Shown here: positions 1 through 6,955 of the stretch, in pieces
Layout of the letters: each line of letters opens with the position of its first letter
How positions within the stretch are numbered: position 1 is the first letter of the stretch
DNA from: Pedobacter polaris
GTDB taxonomy: Bacteria; Bacteroidota; Bacteroidia; Sphingobacteriales; Sphingobacteriaceae
Direction of reading: 5' to 3'
Length of the DNA: 64,000 bases
Assembly: GCF_005116505.1 (NCBI RefSeq)
Contig: NZ_SWBR01000001.1
Coordinates: 62,001 to 126,000 of the forward strand
Notes under the pieces: generated by a model
What the model was told of the DNA's origin: nothing
What the model saw: the letters and a program-made list of their open reading frames with translations, nothing else
Databases searched by the model: none
Program-made: the position numbers and the translations under genes

Positions 1-190
1 GTCCTGTACCAGCATTATTCCAAGCATCTGAGCTTTCTGCAGCGGCGATATCTAAACGTTCGTAAATTTCAATACTTAAATCTGGTTCAAGCTCCTTTAA
101 AATCAAACCAAGCGTAGCGCTCATAATGCCCGCACCTATTAAAATCACATCAGCGTCGGTTTCAACAACCGTCTTTTTTTTCCTAGCCAT
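1..190 (-). CDS. mqo: malate:quinone oxidoreductase, N-terminal part (cut by window edge)
   Basis: Only the first 63 codons are present; the gene runs off the left edge. The reverse strand from the ATG at 188-190 encodes a lysine-rich start, then an FAD-binding Rossmann motif ([11 protein letters not shown], residues 18-28), a dinucleotide-binding acidic end near E44-R45 and the WNNAGTG signature at 57-63. GAGIMS plus WNNAGTG is characteristic of Mqo, the membrane-associated FAD enzyme that oxidises malate to oxaloacetate and passes electrons to quinone. Family assignment is firm; completeness of the gene cannot be judged. Confidence 0.9.
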   Translation of the reverse strand, partial: MARKKKTVVETDADVILIGAGIMSATLGLILKELEPDLSIEIYERLDIAAAESSDAWNNAGTG

Positions 191-507
191 TTCCCTAAAA
201 AGTAAACCTATAAATCGTAGTCATTTTCAAAGCATAATTAATGCCCTATAACTTCCTTGAGAAGTGAAAACATCCTAATATTAAACCTTTGCAAATTTAG
301 TGTTTTTATATAAAATAAGGATTTCTACTCCACTTTTTTAAGCAAAAAAATAGCTTTTATACAAAATTACTCAGCACAATGATAATTTTAAGACACAAAA
401 TTAGAAAAACTGTTGAATTAATTAGTAAAACAAAGAAAAATAGGCAAGTAAAGAAGTTGATGATTTTATAAAATTATTTCTACAAATCAATTTCCTAAAT
501 TTAGAGG
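191..507. other. AT-rich divergent intergenic region between mqo and the GNAT gene
   Basis: This region carries the promoters of the two divergent genes. On the minus strand a TAnnTTTG-type box (TAAATTTG) lies at 299-292, about 100 bp upstream of mqo. On the plus strand a near match (TAAATTTA, 496-503) sits four bases before the GNAT ATG. I see no RNA gene, no clear hairpin and no credible small ORF. Confidence 0.35.
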
Positions 508-948
508 ATGAACAGGATGATTTTTCAGCTTTTATCTATAAATAAAACTGATGCAAAACAAATTACAGCACTTTCCATTCAACTAGGTTATGAAAATGAT
601 GCGGATGAAGTTTATAACCGAACTAGTGAAATTGTTAAAAGCAACACAGATTGCGTATTTGTGGTTAAAATTGAGGGCCAAATTGTTGGCTGGATTCATG
701 CTTTTATGACACTTAGAATTGAGTCTGGTATATTTTTAGAAATTGCGGGCCTAGTAGTAGATCATGAATATTATAAAATGGGAATTGGTAAAGATTTGAT
801 CAATGCCGTAAAAGACTGGGCTGATGCAAGAGATATTAAAAAAATAAAAGTGAGGTGTAATGTAATTAGGGCAGAAAGTCATCATTTTTATAAAAAAATA
901 GGCTTTACTCAAAACAAGCAGCAGTTAGTTTTTGAAATGAACACATAA
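508..948 (+). CDS. GNAT family N-acetyltransferase
   Basis: This 146-residue protein has the size of a single GNAT domain. Acetyl-CoA binding motif A is visible around residues 80-100 (hydrophobic strand GLVVD, then K-M-G-I-G at 90-94, the Q/RxxGxG/A pyrophosphate loop in degenerate form). A later HHFYKKIGF stretch matches the conserved YxxxGF motif B. It should transfer an acetyl group from acetyl-CoA to an amine; the substrate is unknown. The start at 508 or the second Met three codons on are both possible. It stands alone between divergent mqo and co-directional lipA. Confidence 0.85.
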   Translation: MNRMIFQLLSINKTDAKQITALSIQLGYENDADEVYNRTSEIVKSNTDCVFVVKIEGQIVGWIHAFMTLRIESGIFLEIAGLVVDHEYYKMGIGKDLINAVKDWADARDIKKIKVRCNVIRAESHHFYKKIGFTQNKQQLVFEMNT

Positions 949-984
949 ACTCAGTTTTGTAACACAACTTTGCTTAAATCAAAA

Positions 985-1028
985 ACATTACAACGTTCAA
1001 ACATTTCAGCATTACAACATTTCAATCC
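985..1028. repeat. degenerate short tandem array upstream of lipA
   Basis: Roughly five degenerate units of the type ACATTTCA/ACATTACA (8-10 bp) lie head to tail just before lipA. There is no coding potential. Such arrays are commonly intergenic filler in this phylum; a regulatory role is not shown. Confidence 0.45.
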
Positions 1029-1035
1029 TATTGCT

Positions 1036-1043
1036 TAACTTTG
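1036..1043 (+). promoter_or_regulatory. candidate -7 promoter box of lipA (TAACTTTG)
   Basis: This is a perfect match to the Bacteroidota -7 consensus TAnnTTTG, only four bases before the lipA ATG at 1048. If it is used, the transcript would start at or beside the start codon (leaderless). I see no convincing TTTG -33 box at the usual spacing, so this is tentative. Confidence 0.35.
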
Positions 1044-1047
1044 TAAC

Positions 1048-1929
1048 ATGATTGAACTTCCTGTAGTAGCTGCTGTTACAGACAAGCCCCGCAAACCAGA
1101 CTGGTTAAGAGTTAAATTACCCGTTGGTAAAGAGTACGCTCAAGTGAGAAGTCTGGTAGACACCCATAAATTACATACCATTTGCGAAAGTGGAAATTGT
1201 CCTAATATGGGCGAATGTTGGGGTGCAGGCACAGCGACTTTCATGATTTTAGGAAACATTTGTACACGTTCATGCTCTTTTTGTGCGGTTGCAACAGGAA
1301 GGCCATTAGCAGTTGATACTGATGAACCAAATAGAATTGCCAATTCAGTAAAATTAATGAACGTTAAACACTGCGTAATTACTTCGGTAGATCGTGATGA
1401 TTTAAAAGATGGCGGTTCTATTATTTGGGCAGAAACATTACAGGCAATTAGACGCGAAAGTCCACAAACAACTTTAGAAACTTTAATTCCAGATTTTAAA
1501 GGCCAATGGGATAATTTATACCGCGTTTTAGAAGAACGACCAGAGGTGATGAGCCATAATGTGGAAACAGTAAGACGTTTAACCAAACAAGTTCGTATCC
1601 AAGCTAAATATGATAGAAGCTTAGAAGCATTAAAAAGGATTTCTGAATTTGGTTTAAGAACTAAAACTGGCATTATGCTAGGTCTAGGTGAAACTGAAGA
1701 AGATGTTTTAGAAGCAATGGATGACTTAGTGGCTAATGGAGTTCATATCTTAACTTTAGGACAATATTTACAACCCACAAAAAACCATCACCCTGTAATA
1801 GATTGGATACATCCAGACCAATTTGCGAAGTATAAAGAAATAGGTTTGGCAAAAGGTTTAAGATATGTAGAGAGTGGCCCTTTGGTACGTTCTTCGTATC
1901 ACGCTGAAAAACATTTATTTGATTTTTAA
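1048..1929 (+). CDS. lipA: lipoyl synthase
   Basis: Lipoyl synthase inserts two sulfurs into protein-bound octanoyl groups to make the lipoyl cofactor of 2-oxoacid dehydrogenases and the glycine cleavage system. Both iron-sulfur sites are intact: the auxiliary cluster cysteines C46, C51 and C57 (CxxxxCxxxxxC) and the radical-SAM triad C72, C76, C79 (CxxxCxxC). The C-terminal RSSYHAE contains the conserved serine that ligates the auxiliary cluster. Length 293 is normal. The start is supported by the conserved KPxWL segment soon after it. No lipB is adjacent; the next genes are an unrelated sigma/anti-sigma pair. Confidence 0.97.
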   Translation: MIELPVVAAVTDKPRKPDWLRVKLPVGKEYAQVRSLVDTHKLHTICESGNCPNMGECWGAGTATFMILGNICTRSCSFCAVATGRPLAVDTDEPNRIANSVKLMNVKHCVITSVDRDDLKDGGSIIWAETLQAIRRESPQTTLETLIPDFKGQWDNLYRVLEERPEVMSHNVETVRRLTKQVRIQAKYDRSLEALKRISEFGLRTKTGIMLGLGETEEDVLEAMDDLVANGVHILTLGQYLQPTKNHHPVIDWIHPDQFAKYKEIGLAKGLRYVESGPLVRSSYHAEKHLFDF

Positions 1930-1990
1930 ACTACGCTTATCCTAAAACAAAAGTTTCATTATACTTGTTTTAGTATGTATATTAGCAACC

Positions 1991-2542
1991 TTGGCACCAA
2001 CAAAAAAAATATCCCTATCTGAAGAAGAATTGGTTAGCGCCCTTAAAAGACAAGATACTGTAGCAATTAAAGCATTGTATGACATGTATTCTGGAGCTTT
2101 GCTTGGTGTTATTTCACGCATTATACTTCAAACTGAAGTTGCCGAAGATCTTTTACAAGAAACTTTTTTAAAAATTTGGAATTCTGCAGGTAGCTACGAC
2201 TCATCAAAAGGTCGTTTATTTACTTGGATGATGAATATTGCACGTAATTTATCTATAGACAAGCTACGATCTAAGGATTTTAAAAATGCAAATAAAAACC
2301 AAGATATAGAAAACAACGTAGATTTCATTGATGAACAAAAAAAGATTAATTTTAATGCTGATGTTTTAGGCTTAAAAGATCTTGTTACCGGTCTTAAACC
2401 CGACTTTAAAGATGTGTTAGATATGGTATACTTTAAAGGCTATACGCACGTTGAAACAGCAGAAGAGCTAAACTTACCTTTAGGCACTGTTAAAACTCGT
2501 GTTAGAATGGCCATTTTAGAGTTAAGGAAAAAATTTAATTGA
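1991..2542 (+). CDS. ECF-type RNA polymerase sigma factor
   Basis: This 183-residue sigma-70 family protein has only regions 2 and 4. Region 2 (about residues 25-95) shows AEDLLQETFLKIW and the FTWMMNIARN core; region 4 (about 125-180) ends in a helix-turn-helix with YTHVETAEELNLPLGTVKTR. It redirects RNA polymerase in response to an envelope or stress signal. The TTG start is chosen because the first in-frame ATG (residue 32) would cut into region 2. The stop lies one base before the next gene, which is its likely anti-sigma factor, so the two are co-transcribed and probably translationally coupled. Confidence 0.92.
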   Translation: MAPTKKISLSEEELVSALKRQDTVAIKALYDMYSGALLGVISRIILQTEVAEDLLQETFLKIWNSAGSYDSSKGRLFTWMMNIARNLSIDKLRSKDFKNANKNQDIENNVDFIDEQKKINFNADVLGLKDLVTGLKPDFKDVLDMVYFKGYTHVETAEELNLPLGTVKTRVRMAILELRKKFN

Positions 2543-2543
2543 G

Positions 2544-3368
2544 GTGGAAGAAGTAAAAGCATATATCGAATCAGGCATACTTGAACTTTACGTTTTAGGG
2601 CAATTATCTGCTCCAGAGTGTGATGAAGTTGAAGCTATGGCAGCAAAACATCCAGAAGTAAGGACAGAAATTACTGCTATTGAGCTTGCTATGGAGGCTT
2701 ATGCACTTGAGAATGCGATAACACCTTCTGCAAAATTGGGCGATAAAATTCTAAAAGAAATAAGCGGTGAGGAAATAATTTCAGATCCTCGAATTATTCC
2801 TTTATATCAAGATGCAAATTACAGCAAAATAAAAGCACTTCGTCTCGCTCTTGTTGCTTGTGTTGCTTTGTTAGCAATATGTGCTGCTGCTCTTTTCTCA
2901 GTTTATACCCAACTAAATACAGCTAATGAACAAATTGCATCATTAAGTACAAGTAATGATCAATTTGCTAGAACAGTTAATAAATTAGAATTTGATAAAG
3001 CTGGAATGGAAAATAGAATTGCCATGACAGAGACTGATGAATGGATGACTGTAAAATTAGCTGGCGTTGCCAACTCGCCTAAAGCTAAAATGCTTGTTTA
3101 TTGGAATAAGAATAATAAAAGCATCTTAATTAACCATTCTGCAATGGAATTGCCCAAAACAGATAAAACTCACGAATATCAATTATGGGCTTTGGTTAAT
3201 GGGAAACCAGTAAGCCTAGGTGTTTTTGGCGAAAATGCTAAAGAAGCAGTACAACAAATGGTTACAATCGAAAAGGCGCAAGCTTTTGCTGTTACTATTG
3301 AACCAGTAGGCGGTAGTGTAAACCCAACAATGGAGAAAATGGTAGTAATGGGTGAAGTAGCTATCTAG
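2544..3368 (+). CDS. membrane-anchored anti-sigma factor (RskA-like)
   Basis: This 274-residue protein starts with GTG one base after the sigma-factor stop. Residues 1-75 are a helical cytoplasmic domain of the anti-sigma type without the HxxxCxxC zinc motif, residues 100-122 form one transmembrane segment, a short coiled stretch follows (about 125-155), and the last 110 residues match the extracytoplasmic RskA-like domain (a DEWMTVKL segment, then YQLWALVNGKPVSLG). It likely holds the partner sigma factor at the membrane until a signal releases it. The GTG is needed because the next Met is at residue 32. The inducing signal is unknown. Confidence 0.88.
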   Translation: MEEVKAYIESGILELYVLGQLSAPECDEVEAMAAKHPEVRTEITAIELAMEAYALENAITPSAKLGDKILKEISGEEIISDPRIIPLYQDANYSKIKALRLALVACVALLAICAAALFSVYTQLNTANEQIASLSTSNDQFARTVNKLEFDKAGMENRIAMTETDEWMTVKLAGVANSPKAKMLVYWNKNNKSILINHSAMELPKTDKTHEYQLWALVNGKPVSLGVFGENAKEAVQQMVTIEKAQAFAVTIEPVGGSVNPTMEKMVVMGEVAI

Positions 3369-3474
3369 CTCTTGTCCTTCTGACGAAGGAAAAATCTTTT
3401 TTTTAATATATTTTTTGAAGCAGTAAATTGATGCTGTTATGCTTGTTAGCTTGTTGCTTGTTATATCTTTTGTG

Positions 3475-3502
3475 CTTCCTTCGGACAAAGCTTAGGATGA
3501 CA
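3475..3502 (-). repeat. dispersed TGTCATCCT-type repeat, degenerate copy
   Basis: On the minus strand this reads TGTCATCCTAAGC followed by a CCGAAGGAAG half, matching the pattern seen at 29225, 45115 and 45582. A partial copy with the CTTCTGACGAAGG motif lies at about 3377-3390 on the plus strand. It sits between convergent genes. Confidence 0.5.
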
Positions 3503-3545
3503 GCACAAGAGGATTCCGCTCCTATCAGAACTATAAAATCAGTAA

Positions 3546-5042
3546 TTATGATTTCAAAAGCTTTTTAATTGTTTTCGGGATTTGTAACGCTAACTGTAAA
3601 GCGTTAACAGTAAAACTTTCCTTTGCCAAATCATCACCAGCCTTTCCATGTAGGTAGACTGCTAAAATTGCAGCATCAGCAGGTGAATAGCATTGAGCAA
3701 GAAATGCTGTGATCGTCCCTGTTAAAACATCTCCCATTCCGCCACTTGCCATTGCAGGATTACCGGTGGCGTTTATATGAACATCACCAGTTGGCAAACA
3801 AATAAATGTATATTGATTTTTAAGAATGATAATTAAGTCTAACTGCTGTGCTTTTTCTCTCGCTGTTGCTACTCTTTGCCACCAACTTTCATGTTTCCCA
3901 AAGAGGCGATCAAACTCTTTCATGTGTGGGGTTAAAATAGTTTTAGCTGGTAATTTTACAAGCAAATCTTCTCGTTTACTTAAAATTGTTAATCCATCTG
4001 CATCTATTACAAATTGCTTTTTTAAGTCAATTAGTTTTTCCAGTAATTCTTCATTCTCCTCATCAAACCCCAAACCTGGACCAATTGCAATAGCATTAAA
4101 TTTTTCAAACGCCTCTATAGCCAAATGCTCATTTCTAGGCAACGCCATTACTTCAGGGAGCATTGTATTTAAAGCTATTAATCCACTTTGTGGTAAACAT
4201 ACTGTAGTTAAGCCTGATCCACTATGCAAACTAGCACTAGCAGCCAATAATCCGGCGCCCATTGTTGTATTGTTCCCTGCTACAATTAAAGCATGGCCAT
4301 AAGTACCTTTGTGACTAAAACCTGCTCTAGGTCTAATTATTTTCTGTACATCAGCTCTTGTTGTTAATTTCCAATTACTTTGTTGTCTCTCAATAAAATT
4401 CTCATCCAAACCAATATTTACTACTTTAAATCTATTCATAGCAACAACGGATTCTGGAAAGAAAAAATTAATTTTTGGCCTTTGAAAACTGATTACTACA
4501 TCCGCTTTTATGCCATTGTAATTTTCTGGAATTAAATCATCTCCATTAAAGCCAGTTGGTACATCTACAGCGATAACTTGCTTTTTTAATCCGTTAATAA
4601 TAGATGCCAAACTTGTATACTTACCAGACAATGGTTTATTTAACCCAGATCCAAGTATAGCATCAATAACCACATCAACTTTTATTTCATTGAACTCCCC
4701 AGGTTCTTTAATTTCTACAATTGGAATTTTGGCTTTTGATAACCTCTTTAAATTTTTTGTATAATCATCACTCAGTTTTGCAGAAAAATTGATTAAAAAC
4801 ACAGTGCTATTTTTATACTTTTCCTTATTTAAGAGTCTAGCTATTGCCAAACCATCACCCCCATTATTCCCCTGTCCGCATAAAATGGAAATTCTTGCAT
4901 CTTTATCTAAAACTTCTTTCTTAAAGGCCTTAACAAATGCCTTTGCCGCACTTTCCATTAAATTTACAGAAGAAATTGATTGTTGCTTAATTGTATAAGC
5001 ATCAACGGTTTGCATTTGAGAAGAAGTTAATAACGTTTGCAT
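3546..5042 (-). CDS. nnr: bifunctional NAD(P)H-hydrate epimerase / ADP-dependent dehydratase
   Basis: Nnr repairs hydrated, damaged NADH and NADPH. The N-terminal half (about residues 1-215, YjeF_N) epimerises NAD(P)HX and shows the GQGNNGGDG loop at 56-64. The C-terminal half (about 225-495, ribokinase-like) dehydrates it with ADP and shows HKGTYGHALIVAG near 244 and the NxTGNPxMASGGMGDVLTG active-site signature. Length 498 is normal for the fused enzyme. It is convergent with the anti-sigma gene and divergent from the YiaA-type gene. Confidence 0.95.
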   Translation of the reverse strand: MQTLLTSSQMQTVDAYTIKQQSISSVNLMESAAKAFVKAFKKEVLDKDARISILCGQGNNGGDGLAIARLLNKEKYKNSTVFLINFSAKLSDDYTKNLKRLSKAKIPIVEIKEPGEFNEIKVDVVIDAILGSGLNKPLSGKYTSLASIINGLKKQVIAVDVPTGFNGDDLIPENYNGIKADVVISFQRPKINFFFPESVVAMNRFKVVNIGLDENFIERQQSNWKLTTRADVQKIIRPRAGFSHKGTYGHALIVAGNNTTMGAGLLAASASLHSGSGLTTVCLPQSGLIALNTMLPEVMALPRNEHLAIEAFEKFNAIAIGPGLGFDEENEELLEKLIDLKKQFVIDADGLTILSKREDLLVKLPAKTILTPHMKEFDRLFGKHESWWQRVATAREKAQQLDLIIILKNQYTFICLPTGDVHINATGNPAMASGGMGDVLTGTITAFLAQCYSPADAAILAVYLHGKAGDDLAKESFTVNALQLALQIPKTIKKLLKS

Positions 5043-5166
5043 TTACTAAGTTATATTAATCTGTTAATTAAATACCTATAAGGCTGCTTTTGTTTTATTT
5101 AGTAACATTTTTATCGTTGTTGCATCTCAATATTAATTAACAAATCACTAACCAAATTTTAAAACG

Positions 5167-5583
5167 ATGATTTATAAACCATCAAACGCATTCATAGCAG
5201 CCGCATGGATTGCATTAGGAATTGGCATGATTGGCTATATTATTGGGCTTTGGCGCTCTGATATGGAACTTAACGAAAAAGGATATTATTTTACCGTATT
5301 GATGTTTGGCCTTTTTGCTGTAATATCTTTACAAAAAGCAGTAAGAGATAAATTAGAAGGCATTCCGGTAACTGAAATTTATTATGGCATTAGCTGGTTC
5401 TCTACCATTTTAACCATTACTTTATTAATTATTGACTATGGAATGCAGAACTCTTGCCAAGTGAAAAAGGTTTTTATGCCTTTGCTTTTTTACTCGCTCT
5501 CTTCGGAGCAATTACCGTACAAAAAAACACAAGAGATAGTAAGCTTTCGGCCAATAACCAAACCTAAACTAACTCATTTCTAA
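5167..5583 (+). CDS. YiaA/YiaB-type inner membrane protein, apparently frameshifted
   Basis: The first half (residues 1-68) is a complete YiaA/B unit: two membrane segments joined by [15 protein letters not shown] and ending LQKAVRD. A second unit starts ([14 protein letters not shown]) but the frame breaks at about 5434. From 5435 the +2-shifted frame continues with [14 protein letters not shown] and VQKNTRD, a clear second copy of the same unit, and stops at 5567. Inserting one G in the run at 5434 restores a two-unit protein of about 133 residues. So the annotated C-terminus (about the last 48 residues) is an artefact of a one-base deletion, real or from sequencing. Function of the family is not established. 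Confidence 0.7.
   Translation: MIYKPSNAFIAAAWIALGIGMIGYIIGLWRSDMELNEKGYYFTVLMFGLFAVISLQKAVRDKLEGIPVTEIYYGISWFSTILTITLLIIDYGMQNSCQVKKVFMPLLFYSLSSEQLPYKKTQEIVSFRPITKPKLTHF
5435..5567 (+). pseudogene. out-of-frame second YiaA/B unit
   Basis: This segment is the continuation of the preceding gene in a shifted frame. It encodes a half that mirrors the first unit ([16 protein letters not shown] versus [23 protein letters not shown] versus LQKAVRD) and ends in TAA at 5565-5567, just before a terminator. It is evidence for the frameshift rather than a gene of its own. Confidence 0.65.
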
Positions 5584-5591
5584 TTCTATTG

Positions 5592-5624
5592 AACCATTCC
5601 ATTTAAAACCGGAATGGTTTTTTT
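5592..5624 (+). terminator. rho-independent terminator after the YiaA-type gene
   Basis: A 9-bp perfect stem (AACCATTCC at 5592-5600 with GGAATGGTT at 5611-5619), 10-nt loop, then a T run to 5624. Confidence 0.85.
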
Positions 5625-5713
5625 ATTGGCTAAACATTTCATTTTGAATGCATAAAATTGTGACCAAGCATTTGATTAAATGTGTTTATCTTAGAATTTC
5701 AAACCAAACCAAA

Positions 5714-6937
5714 ATGAAACATTCCTATCTTCTACTTGCGCTTTTATTTCCTTTATTGCTAAATGCACAATCAATTAGGTTTTTTGATGTAAAAGGCAAG
5801 GACATTATCGCACCTAATGGTAAAACAATAGTATTAACTGGAACAAATTTAGGTAACTGGTTAATTCCGGAGGGATATATGTTTAAATTTAAAGATGCTA
5901 GCTCACCTAGGTTAATCAATCAGGTTTTTACAGAGTTAATTGGTCCTGATAAAACCGCAGCATTTTGGCAAAAGTATTTAGACAATTATGTTACTAAAGA
6001 AGATATACATTATTTAAAGGGCACAGGGATGAATTCTATTCGAATTCCATTTCATTATAAAATGTTTACAATAGAAAGCTACTTAGGCTCAAACAATCCT
6101 AATAGAGGCTTTGAATTAATAGACAGAGTGATTAAATGGTGCAAGGAAGAAAATTTACCAGTTATTTTAGATATGCATTGTGCACCTGGCGGGCAAACTG
6201 GAGACAATATTGATGATAGCGATGGTTATCCTTTTTTATTCGAGAATGAAACGAGTAAGCAATTAACAGTATCCATTTGGAAAAAAATTGCAGCCCATTA
6301 TAAAAATGAACCAACAGTAATTGGCTATGATTTATTAAATGAACCAATTGCTCATTATTTCGATACCAAAAAACTAAACCCTTATCTAGAGCCTCTTTAC
6401 AAAGCAATTACGAGTGAAATTAGAAAAGTAGATAAAAACCATTTGATATTTTTGGGAGGCGCACAATGGGATTCTAATTTTAAGGTTTTCAATCAACCTT
6501 TTGACAGCAAATTGGTTTATACTTTTCATAAGTACTGGACTGCAACCACCCAAGATGTTATTCAGGATTACCTAGATTTTAGAGACAAATACAATGTTCC
6601 AATTTATGTAGGCGAAACTGGCGAAAATAAAGATCAATGGATTTTAGAGTTTAGAACTTTAATGGAAAAGCATAACATTAGTTGGCATTTTTGGCCATAT
6701 AAAAAGATGGATGCAAAAGCTGGGATAGTTACTTTTCCAATACCTGAATATTATAATTTGGTGATAAAATATGCTGACCAGCCCAAAAACAGTTTTGCAG
6801 ATTTAAGAAAATATGCATCCGTTGATAGAGCTATAATTGAAACTGCATTGAACAATCTATTAGAACAGTGTAAATTTAAAAATTGTACTACAAATGATGG
6901 ATATTTAAAAGGACTAGGATTGAAGGAAGGAAAATAG
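5714..6937 (+). CDS. secreted glycoside hydrolase family 5 (endoglucanase-like)
   Basis: The ATG at 5714 gives a clean signal peptide ending ...LLLNA-Q, so the 22 extra upstream codons of the open frame are rejected. The mature protein is a GH5 TIM barrel: TGTNLGNW near the N-terminus, the acid/base glutamate in LLNEP (E210) and the nucleophile in YVGETGEN (E301), both intact. It should hydrolyse beta-linked glucans or a similar polysaccharide outside the cytoplasm; subfamily and substrate cannot be fixed by eye. It stands alone between a terminator and convergent uvrA, so no polysaccharide-utilisation locus surrounds it. Confidence 0.9.
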   Translation: MKHSYLLLALLFPLLLNAQSIRFFDVKGKDIIAPNGKTIVLTGTNLGNWLIPEGYMFKFKDASSPRLINQVFTELIGPDKTAAFWQKYLDNYVTKEDIHYLKGTGMNSIRIPFHYKMFTIESYLGSNNPNRGFELIDRVIKWCKEENLPVILDMHCAPGGQTGDNIDDSDGYPFLFENETSKQLTVSIWKKIAAHYKNEPTVIGYDLLNEPIAHYFDTKKLNPYLEPLYKAITSEIRKVDKNHLIFLGGAQWDSNFKVFNQPFDSKLVYTFHKYWTATTQDVIQDYLDFRDKYNVPIYVGETGENKDQWILEFRTLMEKHNISWHFWPYKKMDAKAGIVTFPIPEYYNLVIKYADQPKNSFADLRKYASVDRAIIETALNNLLEQCKFKNCTTNDGYLKGLGLKEGK

Positions 6938-6955
6938 TAAAGAAAACAGACCCTC

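Noticed and set aside
1140..1673. Minus-strand ORF inside lipA
   Set aside because: It is antisense to a fully conserved enzyme, without homology or start signal.
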